A stretch of DNA of 64,000 nt from contig CP051235.1 in assembly GCA_017794705.1 (NCBI GenBank), positions 1,551,010 to 1,615,009 on the forward strand. The letters run 5' to 3'. Below are positions 1 to 8,684 of this stretch, piece by piece. A program made the translations under genes and the position numbers. The notes beneath the pieces are model-generated. The model did no database searches and was not told the origin of the DNA. It worked only from the letters and a program-made list of their open reading frames with translations. This stretch comes from Devosia sp. (GTDB lineage: Bacteria; Pseudomonadota; Alphaproteobacteria; Rhizobiales; Devosiaceae). How positions within the stretch are numbered: position 1 is the first letter of the stretch; the number at the start of each line of letters is the position of its first letter.

Positions 1-26
1 GCAAGATTGCCGGATCGGCGCAATGA
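1..26 (+). CDS. 3' end of an upstream CDS, possibly rfbA (partial)
   Basis: An open frame enters from the left edge and reads K-I-A-G-S-A-Q before a TGA at 24-26, overlapping the ATG of rfbC by four bases (ATGA). That coupling implies a gene of the same operon. Glucose-1-phosphate thymidylyltransferase (rfbA) is the one dTDP-rhamnose gene missing from the window and would fit, but seven residues cannot identify it. Confidence 0.4.
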
Positions 27-592
27 CGGAGTTTGTGCCCCTCGCCGTAGACGGCGTCTTCGAGGTCCGTCCCACCAGGCACGGCGACGACCGCGGCTTT
101 TTTTCGGAAGTCTACGCGCGGGATGAATATGCCGATGCCGGCATCACTTGCACCTTCGTTCAGGACAATCACTCGCTGTCGACTTCGCGGGGCGTGCTGC
201 GTGGCCTGCACTTTCAAAAGCCACCCTTCGCCCAGGACAAGCTGGTGCGTGTCACATGCGGAAAGGTGTTTGATGTCGCTGTCGACATCCGACACGGTTC
301 ACCGACGTTCGGCAAATGGGTTGGCATGGAACTGTCGGCTGAGAACTGGAAACAGCTTTTCGTGCCAGCCGGTTTCGCGCACGGGTTTTTGGCACTGACG
401 GACAGGGTCGAATTCCTGTACAAGGTGTCGGCACCCTATTCGCCGGAACATGATCGTTCGATCCGGTATGACGATCCGCAAATTGGGATAGACTGGCCAC
501 TGGGCAACACGCCCCCCATCCTCTCCAACAAGGACCAAGAGGCACCGCTCCTGACTGAAATCGCCACCGGCTTCACGTTTGGAGAATTCTGA
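23..592 (+). CDS. rfbC: dTDP-4-dehydrorhamnose 3,5-epimerase
   Basis: The 189-residue protein matches RmlC in length and motifs: [16 protein letters not shown] near the N-terminus, the QDNHS and RGLHFQ strands that line the cupin active site (catalytic His), and [12 protein letters not shown] in the middle. RmlC is a cytoplasmic cupin that epimerises dTDP-4-dehydro-6-deoxy-glucose at C3 and C5. It starts on the stop codon of the upstream frame (ATGA) and ends two bases before rfbB, so it is translated as part of a rhamnose operon. Assignment is secure from motifs and neighbours. Confidence 0.95.
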   Translation: MTEFVPLAVDGVFEVRPTRHGDDRGFFSEVYARDEYADAGITCTFVQDNHSLSTSRGVLRGLHFQKPPFAQDKLVRVTCGKVFDVAVDIRHGSPTFGKWVGMELSAENWKQLFVPAGFAHGFLALTDRVEFLYKVSAPYSPEHDRSIRYDDPQIGIDWPLGNTPPILSNKDQEAPLLTEIATGFTFGEF

Positions 593-594
593 GC

Positions 595-1665
595 ATGCGT
601 TTTCTGGTGACAGGAGGGGCAGGCTTCATCGGTTCGGCCGTCTGCCGGCTGCTGGCAGCGAACCCGGTCAACCGGGTGGTCAATCTGGACAAGCTGACCT
701 ACGCGGGCAACCTGCAATCGCTCGGTTCGATTGAGCGGCTCGTCAACTACCGGTTCGTACGGGGGGATATCGCGGACGAGAAGCTGGTGGGCACCCTGTT
801 GCGCGACGAAAAGATCGACATCGTCATGCACCTTGCTGCAGAAAGTCATGTCGACCGGTCCATCGACGGCCCCGGCGCCTTCATCGAAACCAACATTGTC
901 GGCACCTATCGCCTGCTCAACACGGCCTACGACTATTGGCTCGGGCTCGACAGTGCGCGCAAAAATGCCTTCCGGTTTCATCACGTCTCGACGGATGAAG
1001 TGTTTGGCGACCTGCCGTTTGACAGCGGCACGTTTACCGAAGACAGTGCCTATGCACCTTCCTCGCCCTATTCCGCCTCGAAAGCCGCATCGGATCATCT
1101 GGTCCGCGCCTGGCACGCGACCTATGGACTGCCCGTCGTTTTGAGTAATTGCTCGAACAATTACGGCCCCTATCATTTCCCCGAGAAGCTCATTCCGCTG
1201 GTGCTGCTCAACGCGCTCGAGGAAAAATCGCTTCCAGTTTACGGCAGCGGCGAAAATGTACGCGACTGGTTGTTTGTGGAAGATCATGCGAAAGCGCTCG
1301 AAGCCATCGCAACGCGCGGCAGGATCGGCGAAAGCTACAATGTGGGCGGCCGCGCCGAACGCCGCAACATTGATGTGGTGCGCGCAATCTGCTCCATCCT
1401 CGACCGCAAGGTTCCGCGCGCAAACGGTGGCTCTTACGCCGATCTGATCGAGATGGTCAGTGACAGGCGAGGGCATGACCGGCGGTATGCGATTGATCCC
1501 TCAAAAATCGAGGTCGAACTGGGTTGGTGTGCCGAGGAAAGCTTTGAGACCGGACTGGAAAAGACGATTGACTGGTTCCTTGCCAACGAGAGCTGGTGGC
1601 GTCCTTTGCGCGAACAAAAATACGCCGGCGAGCGTCTGGGCGAGGCCGTCCGTGCCGCGATCTAG
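595..1665 (+). CDS. rfbB: dTDP-glucose 4,6-dehydratase
   Basis: This 356-residue short-chain dehydrogenase-type enzyme has the N-terminal NAD-binding motif [12 protein letters not shown], the DKLTYAGNL segment typical of RmlB, the STDEVFGDL segment with its catalytic Thr-Asp-Glu, and the [10 protein letters not shown] active-site Tyr-x3-Lys. It converts dTDP-glucose to dTDP-4-dehydro-6-deoxy-glucose in the cytoplasm. The ATG at 595 lies two bases after the rfbC stop and rfbD follows 18 bases later, so the three form one operon for dTDP-L-rhamnose. Confidence 0.96.
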   Translation: MRFLVTGGAGFIGSAVCRLLAANPVNRVVNLDKLTYAGNLQSLGSIERLVNYRFVRGDIADEKLVGTLLRDEKIDIVMHLAAESHVDRSIDGPGAFIETNIVGTYRLLNTAYDYWLGLDSARKNAFRFHHVSTDEVFGDLPFDSGTFTEDSAYAPSSPYSASKAASDHLVRAWHATYGLPVVLSNCSNNYGPYHFPEKLIPLVLLNALEEKSLPVYGSGENVRDWLFVEDHAKALEAIATRGRIGESYNVGGRAERRNIDVVRAICSILDRKVPRANGGSYADLIEMVSDRRGHDRRYAIDPSKIEVELGWCAEESFETGLEKTIDWFLANESWWRPLREQKYAGERLGEAVRAAI

Positions 1666-1683
1666 GGTTCCGGGCCGGTTGTT

Positions 1684-2583
1684 TTGAAAATCCTCGTTGT
1701 CGGCAAGAGCGGACAGGTGGCCAGGGCCCTATCAGCCCGGGCAGGCATGCGTCCCGGACTGGACCTGATCCATATCGGACGCCCGGAACTTGATCTGGAA
1801 TCGCCGTCAAACTTGTCCGGGATCATGGCGGCGCACGCACCGGACGTGGTCATCAACGCAGCCGCGCATACCGACGTCGACCGGGCCGAGGGCGACCCGG
1901 AACGCGCTCGAGCAATCAACGCCCTTGGCGCGGAACAGATCGCGATGGGGGCGGCAGCGACTGACGCGCCGATCATCCAGATTTCGACGGACTACGTCTT
2001 CGATGGCCAGTTGGATCGGCCCTATGTCGAAGACGATGCACCCACGCCGATCAACGTTTATGGTCACACCAAGCTGGAAGGTGAAAGGCGCGTGGCCGCC
2101 GCCAATCACCGCCACATCATCGCCCGAACTGCCCGGGTCTACTCGCCATGGGGCAAGAACTTCGTCACCACCATGCTGCGCCTCGCGAGAGAACGTGACC
2201 AGGTCTCCGTGGTGAACGATCAATGGGGTAGCCCGACTTCTGCACTTGACCTGGCCGACGCCCTGCTTTCGCTGGCCGACGTTATGCATGCCGCTGCGGA
2301 TCACGATCCGGGGTGGGGGGTGTACCACGTCGCGGGGTCGGGAGCTGCGAGCTGGTTCGATGTCGCCGAAGCCACTTTTGCGGCCCTTCAGGGCCTCGGC
2401 CATCCTGTGCCTAGCCTGAAACCTGTGCCCGCCTCTGCATATCCCACAAACGCAGCACGGCCCAGGCGCTCAGCGCTGACCTGCCGGCGTCTGGCCGACA
2501 AGATGAAGATCGCCCTGCCGGATTGGCGGAAATCGCTTGTTTCCGTCGTCAGAACTGCAGTGATTGAAGACCAACGCGACTAG
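1684..2583 (+). CDS. rfbD: dTDP-4-dehydrorhamnose reductase
   Basis: The 299-residue protein starts at a TTG and carries the RmlD nucleotide-binding motif VVGKSGQVARAL, the VINAAAHTDVDRAE segment, STDYVFDGQ, and the YGHTKLEGE catalytic Tyr-x3-Lys. It reduces dTDP-4-dehydrorhamnose to dTDP-L-rhamnose using NAD(P)H. It closes the rfbCBD set. Its last 35 bases overlap tail-to-tail with the convergent sulfotransferase gene ending at 2549, so the two 3' ends are antisense to each other. Confidence 0.94.
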   Translation: MKILVVGKSGQVARALSARAGMRPGLDLIHIGRPELDLESPSNLSGIMAAHAPDVVINAAAHTDVDRAEGDPERARAINALGAEQIAMGAAATDAPIIQISTDYVFDGQLDRPYVEDDAPTPINVYGHTKLEGERRVAAANHRHIIARTARVYSPWGKNFVTTMLRLARERDQVSVVNDQWGSPTSALDLADALLSLADVMHAAADHDPGWGVYHVAGSGAASWFDVAEATFAALQGLGHPVPSLKPVPASAYPTNAARPRRSALTCRRLADKMKIALPDWRKSLVSVVRTAVIEDQRD

Positions 2584-3379
2584 CCTGCGGCTGACCGTTC
2601 GCAAATTCCGCATAGGAAGACGAGAGCCAGTCCGACAGGTCGAGTCCGGTCAACTCGGCCGTACGCTCGATGTCGCGTGCAAACAGGGCGTCGAGCTGTG
2701 CGCGGGCGGCCCCCTCCATCTGACCGGCTTCGAACCCCTTCAGCGGCAGGATGAATTCAGGGGTGATTGTTGCGGCGAGGCAACCCGGCAGGCCGAGAAA
2801 CGCCTCGATGTGGCTGAGCGTCCCCAACGGGTCGGACCACAATTCATCGTTGCGCAGAAACATCACCTGATCGCGCGGGAAGGACCGCAGCACCCGCTCT
2901 ATCTGCCCGGCATAAAAGCCGCGCTCCACATAAGAGTAGGTGCGATGAACGCCTCCGGGCGCGTCTGCCACCCGCTGTCGGCCCACCTTGGACATTGCAG
3001 CCTCAAACGACAGCGTTTCACGGTTTCGCGCGGTTTCCATGCGCCAATGCGAATAGGCCCGAAAAGACGGATGACGAAGGCTGACGATGATCTTCGCGTC
3101 AGGATTGTAGGCGCGGATCCGATCAAGGGCATTCGGCCAATACGTGTAAATCGGGGTGGCATCGCCTCGGAGCATGCCGGTCAGCGACCAATCGAAATGC
3201 CGGTGCAAGCCCGTCCGGTCCGGATGTGACCAGTTCAGATTTTCATCGTCAAAGTGGTGAGATTCCTTGACGCGGCAAAAATCTATTCCGGGATGCTGTG
3301 AAAGATAGTGGGCCAGCGCCGTTGTTCCGGCCTTTTGGACACCGGCGATGAAAAAATCGATTGGCGCGTGAGCATCCAT
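2549..3379 (-). CDS. PAPS-dependent sulfotransferase
   Basis: The 276-residue soluble protein has the two PAPS sites of the sulfotransferase family: a 5'-phosphosulfate loop, GVQKAGTTALAHYLSQHP, at about residues 13-30, and a 3'-phosphate site, IVSLRHPSFRAYSHWRM, at about 95-115. It also shows F-x-R-N-D-E-L-W, common in heparan-type carbohydrate sulfotransferases. It probably moves sulfate from PAPS onto a sugar of the polysaccharide made by this locus; the acceptor is unknown. It is convergent with rfbD and divergent from the sulfatase at 3436, with only 56 bases between the two starts. Confidence 0.85.
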   Translation of the reverse strand: MDAHAPIDFFIAGVQKAGTTALAHYLSQHPGIDFCRVKESHHFDDENLNWSHPDRTGLHRHFDWSLTGMLRGDATPIYTYWPNALDRIRAYNPDAKIIVSLRHPSFRAYSHWRMETARNRETLSFEAAMSKVGRQRVADAPGGVHRTYSYVERGFYAGQIERVLRSFPRDQVMFLRNDELWSDPLGTLSHIEAFLGLPGCLAATITPEFILPLKGFEAGQMEGAARAQLDALFARDIERTAELTGLDLSDWLSSSYAEFANGQPQASRVGLQSLQF

Positions 3380-3435
3380 ATTCTAACGTAAGTGTTCCTG
3401 CTGATTAGACTTTTACTTATACCCGGATAGAATTT

Positions 3436-4812
3436 GTGTCGAGCGGCAAACCCAATATCGTATTTATTGTCGCCGACGACCTGAACTCGTGGATCGAGCC
3501 GCTGGGGCGGCACCCGCAGGTCAAGACCCCCAACATCAACAGGCTGGCCGCAAAAGGGACGGTATTCTCGCGGGCCTACTGCACCGCGCCATACTGCAAT
3601 GCCAGCCGAATGTCGGTGTTTAGCGGCTGCCTGCCCGAACGTACCGGCGTGTATCAGAATGAGCCGTTCTGGGAGGCGCCGCTGCGGCACAAGACCTATC
3701 TCGAACTGATCCGGGACGCCGGTTATCATTGTTTCGGGGCTGGCAAGGTGTTCCACGGCACTTTCGACTATGCGACAGCCGGGCGTACCCGGGCGGAGCG
3801 CGCCAAATGGCGCGACACGGAAAACCGGTTGCCGCTCTGGGACGGTTTTCAGGTCACTGCGCCCGAGCCGATGCCCCCGGCCCGGCCGCTCAACCAGATG
3901 TTTGATTTCGACAGGTTTGATGAGGTTGCCACGTGGAACCACCTGTTCGACTGGGGCGTCCTGCCGGAAGATCGGGAACCCGAAATTCCAGATGCCAGGT
4001 CCGTTGCGGCCGTGTCGGCGTTCCTTGCCGAACCTCCTTCAGAACCGTTCCTGTGCGCTGCCGGCCTCTACAAGCCGCATCTACCTTGGTATGCGCCGAA
4101 GCGATTCTTCGATCTCTATCCCCTCGAGGAGATCGTCCTGCCGCCCGTCAAGGCAGACGATCTGGATGATGTTCCTGAAATTGCACGCCGATGGGCACAA
4201 ACGCCTCCCGACCACGAGACCGTCACCGGTGCCGGGCAGTGGCGGCACGCGGTGCGGGGATATCTGGCTGCAATCTCATATTGCGACCAGATGATCGGGC
4301 AAATTCTTGATGCCGTCGAAGCTTCGCCAGCGCGAGACAATACGATGATCGTGCTTTGGGGAGACAATGGCTTTCACCTCGGGGAAAAGCTGCATTGGCG
4401 GAAGTTCGTACTCTGGGAAGAGGCGACTCGGGTTCCGCTTATTGTCTGCCCTCCGGCTGGAACCAAGTGCGAGCCGCGCGTAGACGTCCCGGTCAGCCTC
4501 GTGGACTTGTTCCCGACGCTGTTTGACCTGGCGGCCCTGCCACTCCCGAGCGGTCGGGATGGCGTGTCCCTGACCCGGCTCATCCAGGGCAAGGAGATTG
4601 CCCGGCCCGGCGGGGCCATCACCACATGGAAAAAGGGAAATCATTCCCTCAGGAGCGGCTCATGGCGCTATACGCGATATGCGGATGGCAGCGAGGAACT
4701 TTATGATCATTCCGGCGATCCGAATGAGTGGACCAATCTGGCGCAAATGCACGGGTACGAACGCCACCTGCATGCCCTGAGAGCCGAACTGCTCAGCCAG
4801 GTTGCCGCGTGA
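3436..4812 (+). CDS. Sulfatase (type I, iduronate-2-sulfatase-like)
   Basis: This 458-residue protein begins at a GTG and shows the sulfatase fold: VFIVADDLNSW (metal-binding Asp pair), KTPNINRLAAKG, the active-site segment YCNASRMSVFSG, and the late metal motif LWGDNGFHLGEKLHW. The formylglycine site reads C-N-A-S-R, using the Ala permitted in C-x-(P/A)-x-R instead of the more common Pro. There is no clear signal peptide, so a cytoplasmic site is likely. Together with flanking sulfotransferases it may trim or recycle sulfated glycan. Its stop overlaps the GTG start of the next gene (GTGA). Confidence 0.88.
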   Translation: MSSGKPNIVFIVADDLNSWIEPLGRHPQVKTPNINRLAAKGTVFSRAYCTAPYCNASRMSVFSGCLPERTGVYQNEPFWEAPLRHKTYLELIRDAGYHCFGAGKVFHGTFDYATAGRTRAERAKWRDTENRLPLWDGFQVTAPEPMPPARPLNQMFDFDRFDEVATWNHLFDWGVLPEDREPEIPDARSVAAVSAFLAEPPSEPFLCAAGLYKPHLPWYAPKRFFDLYPLEEIVLPPVKADDLDDVPEIARRWAQTPPDHETVTGAGQWRHAVRGYLAAISYCDQMIGQILDAVEASPARDNTMIVLWGDNGFHLGEKLHWRKFVLWEEATRVPLIVCPPAGTKCEPRVDVPVSLVDLFPTLFDLAALPLPSGRDGVSLTRLIQGKEIARPGGAITTWKKGNHSLRSGSWRYTRYADGSEELYDHSGDPNEWTNLAQMHGYERHLHALRAELLSQVAA

Positions 4813-5492
4813 GCGTCAGGACCTTCCTGCACATCGGATTTCACAAGACGGGCTCAACTTCCATTCAACATTTTTGCTGGAACCACAGGCAGCGGTTGGC
4901 CGACGCCGGTGTGCGCATGTTCGAAGGCGCGGAAATTGCGTCCAATCATGTCGAACTGCACGTCGCAGCCATGCGGGCCGAGCGCATGAGCCCAATCAAA
5001 TTGGCGCGCAGATTGCAGCGGAACGAGCGTTATCGGACGGACGTCCAGCGACGGGTCGATTCGTTTCTTGCCGCCGCATCCGATGACTCGGTTCTGTTTT
5101 CAGCCGAGGGCCTATCCTACCTTCGCTATCCCGACGAACTGGAATGGCTCAAGGCGCAGTTTCCCGGGGAGGTGCAGGTCATCGCCTGCCTGCGCGAGCG
5201 AAATGGCTTTCGGGAAGCCTACCGCCATACTCTGAACGGAATCGGTTTCGCCGAGTCAGACGAGCCTCACTCTGTGTCCTATCTTGCCGATGACAGTTGG
5301 TTGCTGGATCTGCAGGGCCGGCTCACGCCCTTTCGCGACACATTTGGTTCCCCGAATGTCACCTGCATCGACTATGACGAGGAGGTCCAAAGGCGGGGAA
5401 ACATCATCCCCGCCTTTCTCGAAGCCATTGGCGTCGCCGCCTGTTTTGAGCCAGCCGACTGGTCGGGTGTGTTTCTCAACAGGCGAACATAG
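4809..5492 (+). CDS. Sulfotransferase-fold protein
   Basis: I start this gene at the GTG at 4809, which overlaps the sulfatase stop and puts FLHIGFHKTGSTSIQ at the N-terminus; a longer open frame to 4728 would lie inside the sulfatase gene. The 227-residue product has the P-loop-like PAPS motif HKTGSTSIQ and a plausible 3'-phosphate region, VIACLRERNGFREAYRH. This is the bacterial family often annotated sulfotransferase or hypothetical. Translational coupling to the sulfatase suggests the two act on the same sulfated sugar. Confidence 0.72.
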   Translation: MSVRTFLHIGFHKTGSTSIQHFCWNHRQRLADAGVRMFEGAEIASNHVELHVAAMRAERMSPIKLARRLQRNERYRTDVQRRVDSFLAAASDDSVLFSAEGLSYLRYPDELEWLKAQFPGEVQVIACLRERNGFREAYRHTLNGIGFAESDEPHSVSYLADDSWLLDLQGRLTPFRDTFGSPNVTCIDYDEEVQRRGNIIPAFLEAIGVAACFEPADWSGVFLNRRT

Positions 5493-5507
5493 GCTCCACG
5501 CCAGCCA

Positions 5508-5846
5508 TCAACTGACGATCACCCGGTCGGCCATTCGCCGCCAGTCCGTGCCGTCCGAAAAAGCCACTGTGGCGCCGCCTGTTTCGTCGGGCACTTAAAT
5601 GATCTCGCCCGCATTTGCCGCCGAGGGCAGGCCGGCAACCGCATAGGATCGGAGCTGTGGGTGGCGTTCGACCGAGATCACCGTGTTGGCTCCCCCCATT
5701 TGCAGGGCGCCGTCGTTGGCTACCCGCAAGCGCTCGCTGGCACTACCGTTTGTGCCATTCTCGGTGGTGAAGAACACAATCTCGGTGCCGTAGGCCATCT
5801 CCGACCAGTCTTCGGCAGCCTGCAGCAGGAAAGCCGCTCCAATCAC
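5508..5846 (-). pseudogene. Phage tail-fibre-like C-terminal remnant with internal stop
   Basis: The minus strand reads an 83-residue piece containing TEIVFFTTENGTNGSASERL and RLRVANDGALQMGG, the recurring C-terminal pattern of phage tail-fibre-like proteins of Alphaproteobacteria. It meets a TAA at 5595-5597 just after GEII. Past the TAA the same frame continues for 28 codons with AFSDGTDWRRMADRVIVS and a TGA at 5508-5510, which is the normal end of such proteins. One base change of a Tyr codon explains the TAA. The 5' side is cut by an in-frame TAG and by the exporter ATPase gene at 5870. I infer a dead fragment left by phage or tail-gene recombination. Confidence 0.7.
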
Positions 5847-5869
5847 GGCCCAACGCTAAAGTCGCCGAT

Positions 5870-6598
5870 TCAGTCGTTGCCCGCTCCGTCTGTCTCAAGG
5901 TTCACTACCGGGTCGGCCCGGCCGTTCTCCAGCCTCAGGCATTTGTTGCACACTTTTTCGATGAGGCTTTCGTTGTGACTGGCCAGAACAATGATGCCCG
6001 CCTTTTGAGAAATCTGCTTCATGCGCTCGGCGGCCTTGTCCCGGAAGCTTGCATCACCTGCGCCAATCCACTCATCCATCAAAAGAATTTCCGGCTCGAA
6101 TGTAGTTGATACCGAAAAGGCCAAGCGAGCCGCCATCCCCTGGGAATAGGTCTTCAGCGGCATGTCTATGAACTCGCCCAGTTCGCTGAACTCGATAATG
6201 GAATCAGTCCGCGCACGAATCTCCTCCATGCTCCAACCATTGATCAAACCGCGCAGCTCAATATTGCGCCGTCCGGTAACCTCTTTTCTGAATCCAAGCG
6301 AGATATTGAACAGCGCATCGACCCGTCCGCTAACGTCAAGAGAGCCACTCGTTGGTTCATAGATCCCGTATAGTACTTTTAGGAGCGTTGTCTTGCCGGC
6401 TCCGTTCGGACCCACAAGTCCCAGTCTGTCACCAGAGCCAAGTGAAAAATTGACGTCGCTCAGCGCAGCGACAACCCTTCGTCCAGCGCTCTGCTCTATA
6501 CGACCACCGGCTGATAACGGTTTTGAGCCCTCCGAAAGTGAGAACCTTCTCGGGATTTTGTACTCAAGGCAGAGATTTTTGACGTCGATAGAAACCAT
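5870..6598 (-). CDS. ABC-2 polysaccharide exporter ATPase (Wzt/KpsT type)
   Basis: I take the ATG at 6598, which overlaps the permease stop (TGATG), rather than the longer open frame to 6700. The 242-residue protein has Walker A GPNGAGKTT, a YSQGMAARLAFS signature in place of LSGGQ, Walker B EILLMDEWIGAGD and the switch His in LASHNESL. The variant signature and the WIGAGD segment are typical of Wzt/KpsT exporters. It lacks the long C-terminal carbohydrate-binding domain of some Wzt proteins, so export would not depend on a Wzt-recognised chain cap. It energises export through the permease encoded upstream. Confidence 0.92.
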   Translation of the reverse strand: MVSIDVKNLCLEYKIPRRFSLSEGSKPLSAGGRIEQSAGRRVVAALSDVNFSLGSGDRLGLVGPNGAGKTTLLKVLYGIYEPTSGSLDVSGRVDALFNISLGFRKEVTGRRNIELRGLINGWSMEEIRARTDSIIEFSELGEFIDMPLKTYSQGMAARLAFSVSTTFEPEILLMDEWIGAGDASFRDKAAERMKQISQKAGIIVLASHNESLIEKVCNKCLRLENGRADPVVNLETDGAGND

Positions 6599-7422
6599 CA
6601 GACCACGTAGGCGATTTTTTTGCGAAAGCGGCCCAACAGCCCCAGCGCCAGAATCCAAAACAAAAGGCCGAAAATCGTTGTAACGGCGAAAGCCATCCAA
6701 GGTACTGTCCCGTAAACAACCGGATTGCGAACTACCTCCACCAGATAGGTGAAGGGATTGAAAGCGTACAACTGAGCGCGAATTCCGTTGATTTCACCGT
6801 AACCCCAGAAAATCGGTGTCAGAAACATACCGACTCTCATCACGTTTCTGACAACGAACTGAAAATCTGGGAAATATGCGCCTACAAACGCCACCACCGT
6901 TATCACCGCCGGGGCCATTAATACCACCAGAGCCACACCAGGAAGCGCCCATAGCGCGATAGGCGAAAGCTCAACTCCGCCCAGCACCAGCAACAATATG
7001 CACCCAAGGGACGCATAGCCAAATCTGATCAGCGACTGGGTTAGCAGCCGCATAATATAGGTTGCCAGTGGCATTGGCGTTCCCTTGATGAAAGAGCTTT
7101 CGCGGTTGAACAACGTCGAGGACTGATTGAAAACCTCCGCTATGAAGACCCAGACCAGAAGGCCAGTAGAAACGTAGGCTGTGAAGAACTGCAAGCCGAC
7201 CGAATGGCCGAAGACCAGAATGAACACACCGACGAACAGCAGATAGTTGATTAGTAGCCAGAACGGCCCGAGCAAGGTCCGCCGATGCTGGTCACCTATG
7301 TCTTCCTTTGCCATTTCAAGCCAAATGCGACGGTTCTGAAACGTCTGGTAGACATCGCACAACGCAGACTCGAGTATGAGATTGAGGCGGTAGAGCAAGT
7401 TGCCTGCCGAAGATGCCTTCAT
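6598..7422 (-). CDS. ABC-2 polysaccharide exporter permease (Wzm/KpsM type)
   Basis: The 274-residue protein has a cytoplasmic N-terminal helix followed by about six membrane segments, the ABC-2 permease plan. RRTLLGPFWLLINYLLFVGV and the late NPFTYLVEVVRNPVVYG are characteristic of Wzm/KpsM proteins. It would carry lipid- or diacylglycerol-linked polysaccharide across the inner membrane with the ATPase at 5870-6598. Its start overlaps the stop of the glycosyltransferase by four bases (ATGA), making glycosyltransferase, permease and ATPase one translation-coupled operon on the minus strand. Confidence 0.92.
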   Translation of the reverse strand: MKASSAGNLLYRLNLILESALCDVYQTFQNRRIWLEMAKEDIGDQHRRTLLGPFWLLINYLLFVGVFILVFGHSVGLQFFTAYVSTGLLVWVFIAEVFNQSSTLFNRESSFIKGTPMPLATYIMRLLTQSLIRFGYASLGCILLLVLGGVELSPIALWALPGVALVVLMAPAVITVVAFVGAYFPDFQFVVRNVMRVGMFLTPIFWGYGEINGIRAQLYAFNPFTYLVEVVRNPVVYGTVPWMAFAVTTIFGLLFWILALGLLGRFRKKIAYVV

Positions 7423-8684
7423 AATAGATCACCTTGGGATTTCCGTAGCGCAGGTCCGGGACTGTTATTCTGCATCACCATCGCTTCCAGCAATCCTGCC
7501 AGCTGCAGGGCCTGATCGCCGATTGTATTGATTTTTTGGCCGTTTCTGAATGGGGCTCGATCCGCGCTCAGCCGCTCATGGATTGCCTTCCTGAGGCTCT
7601 GTGCGTCAGGCGGGAATGGGATGATCCGGCCGTTTTGCCCATCTACAATGTCTTCGCTCAACCCGCCAGCGTCGGAAGCGATGACCCAGATGCCGCGGAC
7701 AATGGCCTCCCGGACGGCCAGGCCAAATGTCTCCTTCCAGCGCGCGGGCGCGAGAAGCACGTCAAACCGGGCGAACATTTCGTCGAGCGTGTCGGAGGTG
7801 TACCCCGGCAGGATTTTGAGTTCCGCGCCCGACCAGCCCTGTTCAAGGTCGTTACGCCAGGATTGTCCGATCAATTCCCCGGCATCGACGGCGATCACTT
7901 TTGCATCTTCGAACCGCACATCTGCGAATGCGGCCCTGATGATGTCCCAACCCTTGATGGGGCCCGGACCGCCTATGTAGCCGAAGCAGATCTTCTCGCT
8001 GGAGTAATCCTTGCGCAACTGCGGATAGGCCGGTCCCGGCATGGTGATGCCGTTGCCGTTTACCACGATCTTTTCAGCATTGATGCCGTTGGCGGTCAGC
8101 ATTTCCCTTGCGAAACCGCTGGGCGTCAGGATCAGATCGGCCTTGTTCAGTTGCCGGGCGAGATATTCGCCGCGCTGGCTGATAAAACCAAGTTCGCCGC
8201 AGGTCTCGGCACATCGGGCATAATTGATCCTGGTCTGGTTACAATAATGTCCCTTTGAATCAATCATGAACTGGCGGGCGCACAGCCACCAGAAGTCATG
8301 CACGGTCACGGCGAAGGGAATGTGCATTTCACAGAGCACGTCGAAAAACGACGCCCCGATCTCCTGAACGCAGTGCACATGCACCGCGTCCGGTTTCAGG
8401 GTCTCGAGGATTGATCGCAGCGCGTGATCGAACATTGGATTGGCGTATCGCTTGGTATCGTGATCCCTGACCGCGAATGGCAAGCCGATGCTGTAGCCGT
8501 CAAATCCGTGTTTGGTCCGGTAGCGCACCACACTTGCGGCCGGCACATGCGCGAAGCGGGCGGAGACCGCAGTCATGTCGAAACCCGGTTTCGCGTCGAG
8601 CTCCTGGGCCATGTGTTCGGCGATGATGGTGGCACCGCCGAAACTGTCCGGGTCGAAGTAGATGTTGACGCTAAGCAGCCGCAT
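7419..8684 (-). CDS. Glycosyltransferase family 4
   Basis: The 421-residue protein has the two Rossmann halves of a GT-B enzyme. The donor-binding half includes ICFGYIGGPGPIKGWDIIRA and the GT4 segment PARWKETFGLAVREA, followed by GIWVIASDAGGLSEDIVDG. It is soluble or membrane-peripheral and transfers a sugar from a nucleotide donor during polysaccharide assembly; donor and acceptor cannot be read from the sequence. It overlaps the upstream fusion gene by 14 bases and the exporter permease by four, so all four are coexpressed. Confidence 0.9.
   Translation of the reverse strand: MRLLSVNIYFDPDSFGGATIIAEHMAQELDAKPGFDMTAVSARFAHVPAASVVRYRTKHGFDGYSIGLPFAVRDHDTKRYANPMFDHALRSILETLKPDAVHVHCVQEIGASFFDVLCEMHIPFAVTVHDFWWLCARQFMIDSKGHYCNQTRINYARCAETCGELGFISQRGEYLARQLNKADLILTPSGFAREMLTANGINAEKIVVNGNGITMPGPAYPQLRKDYSSEKICFGYIGGPGPIKGWDIIRAAFADVRFEDAKVIAVDAGELIGQSWRNDLEQGWSGAELKILPGYTSDTLDEMFARFDVLLAPARWKETFGLAVREAIVRGIWVIASDAGGLSEDIVDGQNGRIIPFPPDAQSLRKAIHERLSADRAPFRNGQKINTIGDQALQLAGLLEAMVMQNNSPGPALRKSQGDLL

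Noticed and set aside
436..1476. 346-codon minus-strand frame
   Set aside because: It lies fully antisense to rfbB and has no family features; it exists because of high GC at third codon positions.
4728..4808. Longer N-terminus for the sulfotransferase at 4809
   Set aside because: It would lie wholly inside the sulfatase gene, while the GTG at 4809 sits on the sulfatase stop and gives the family's usual start.
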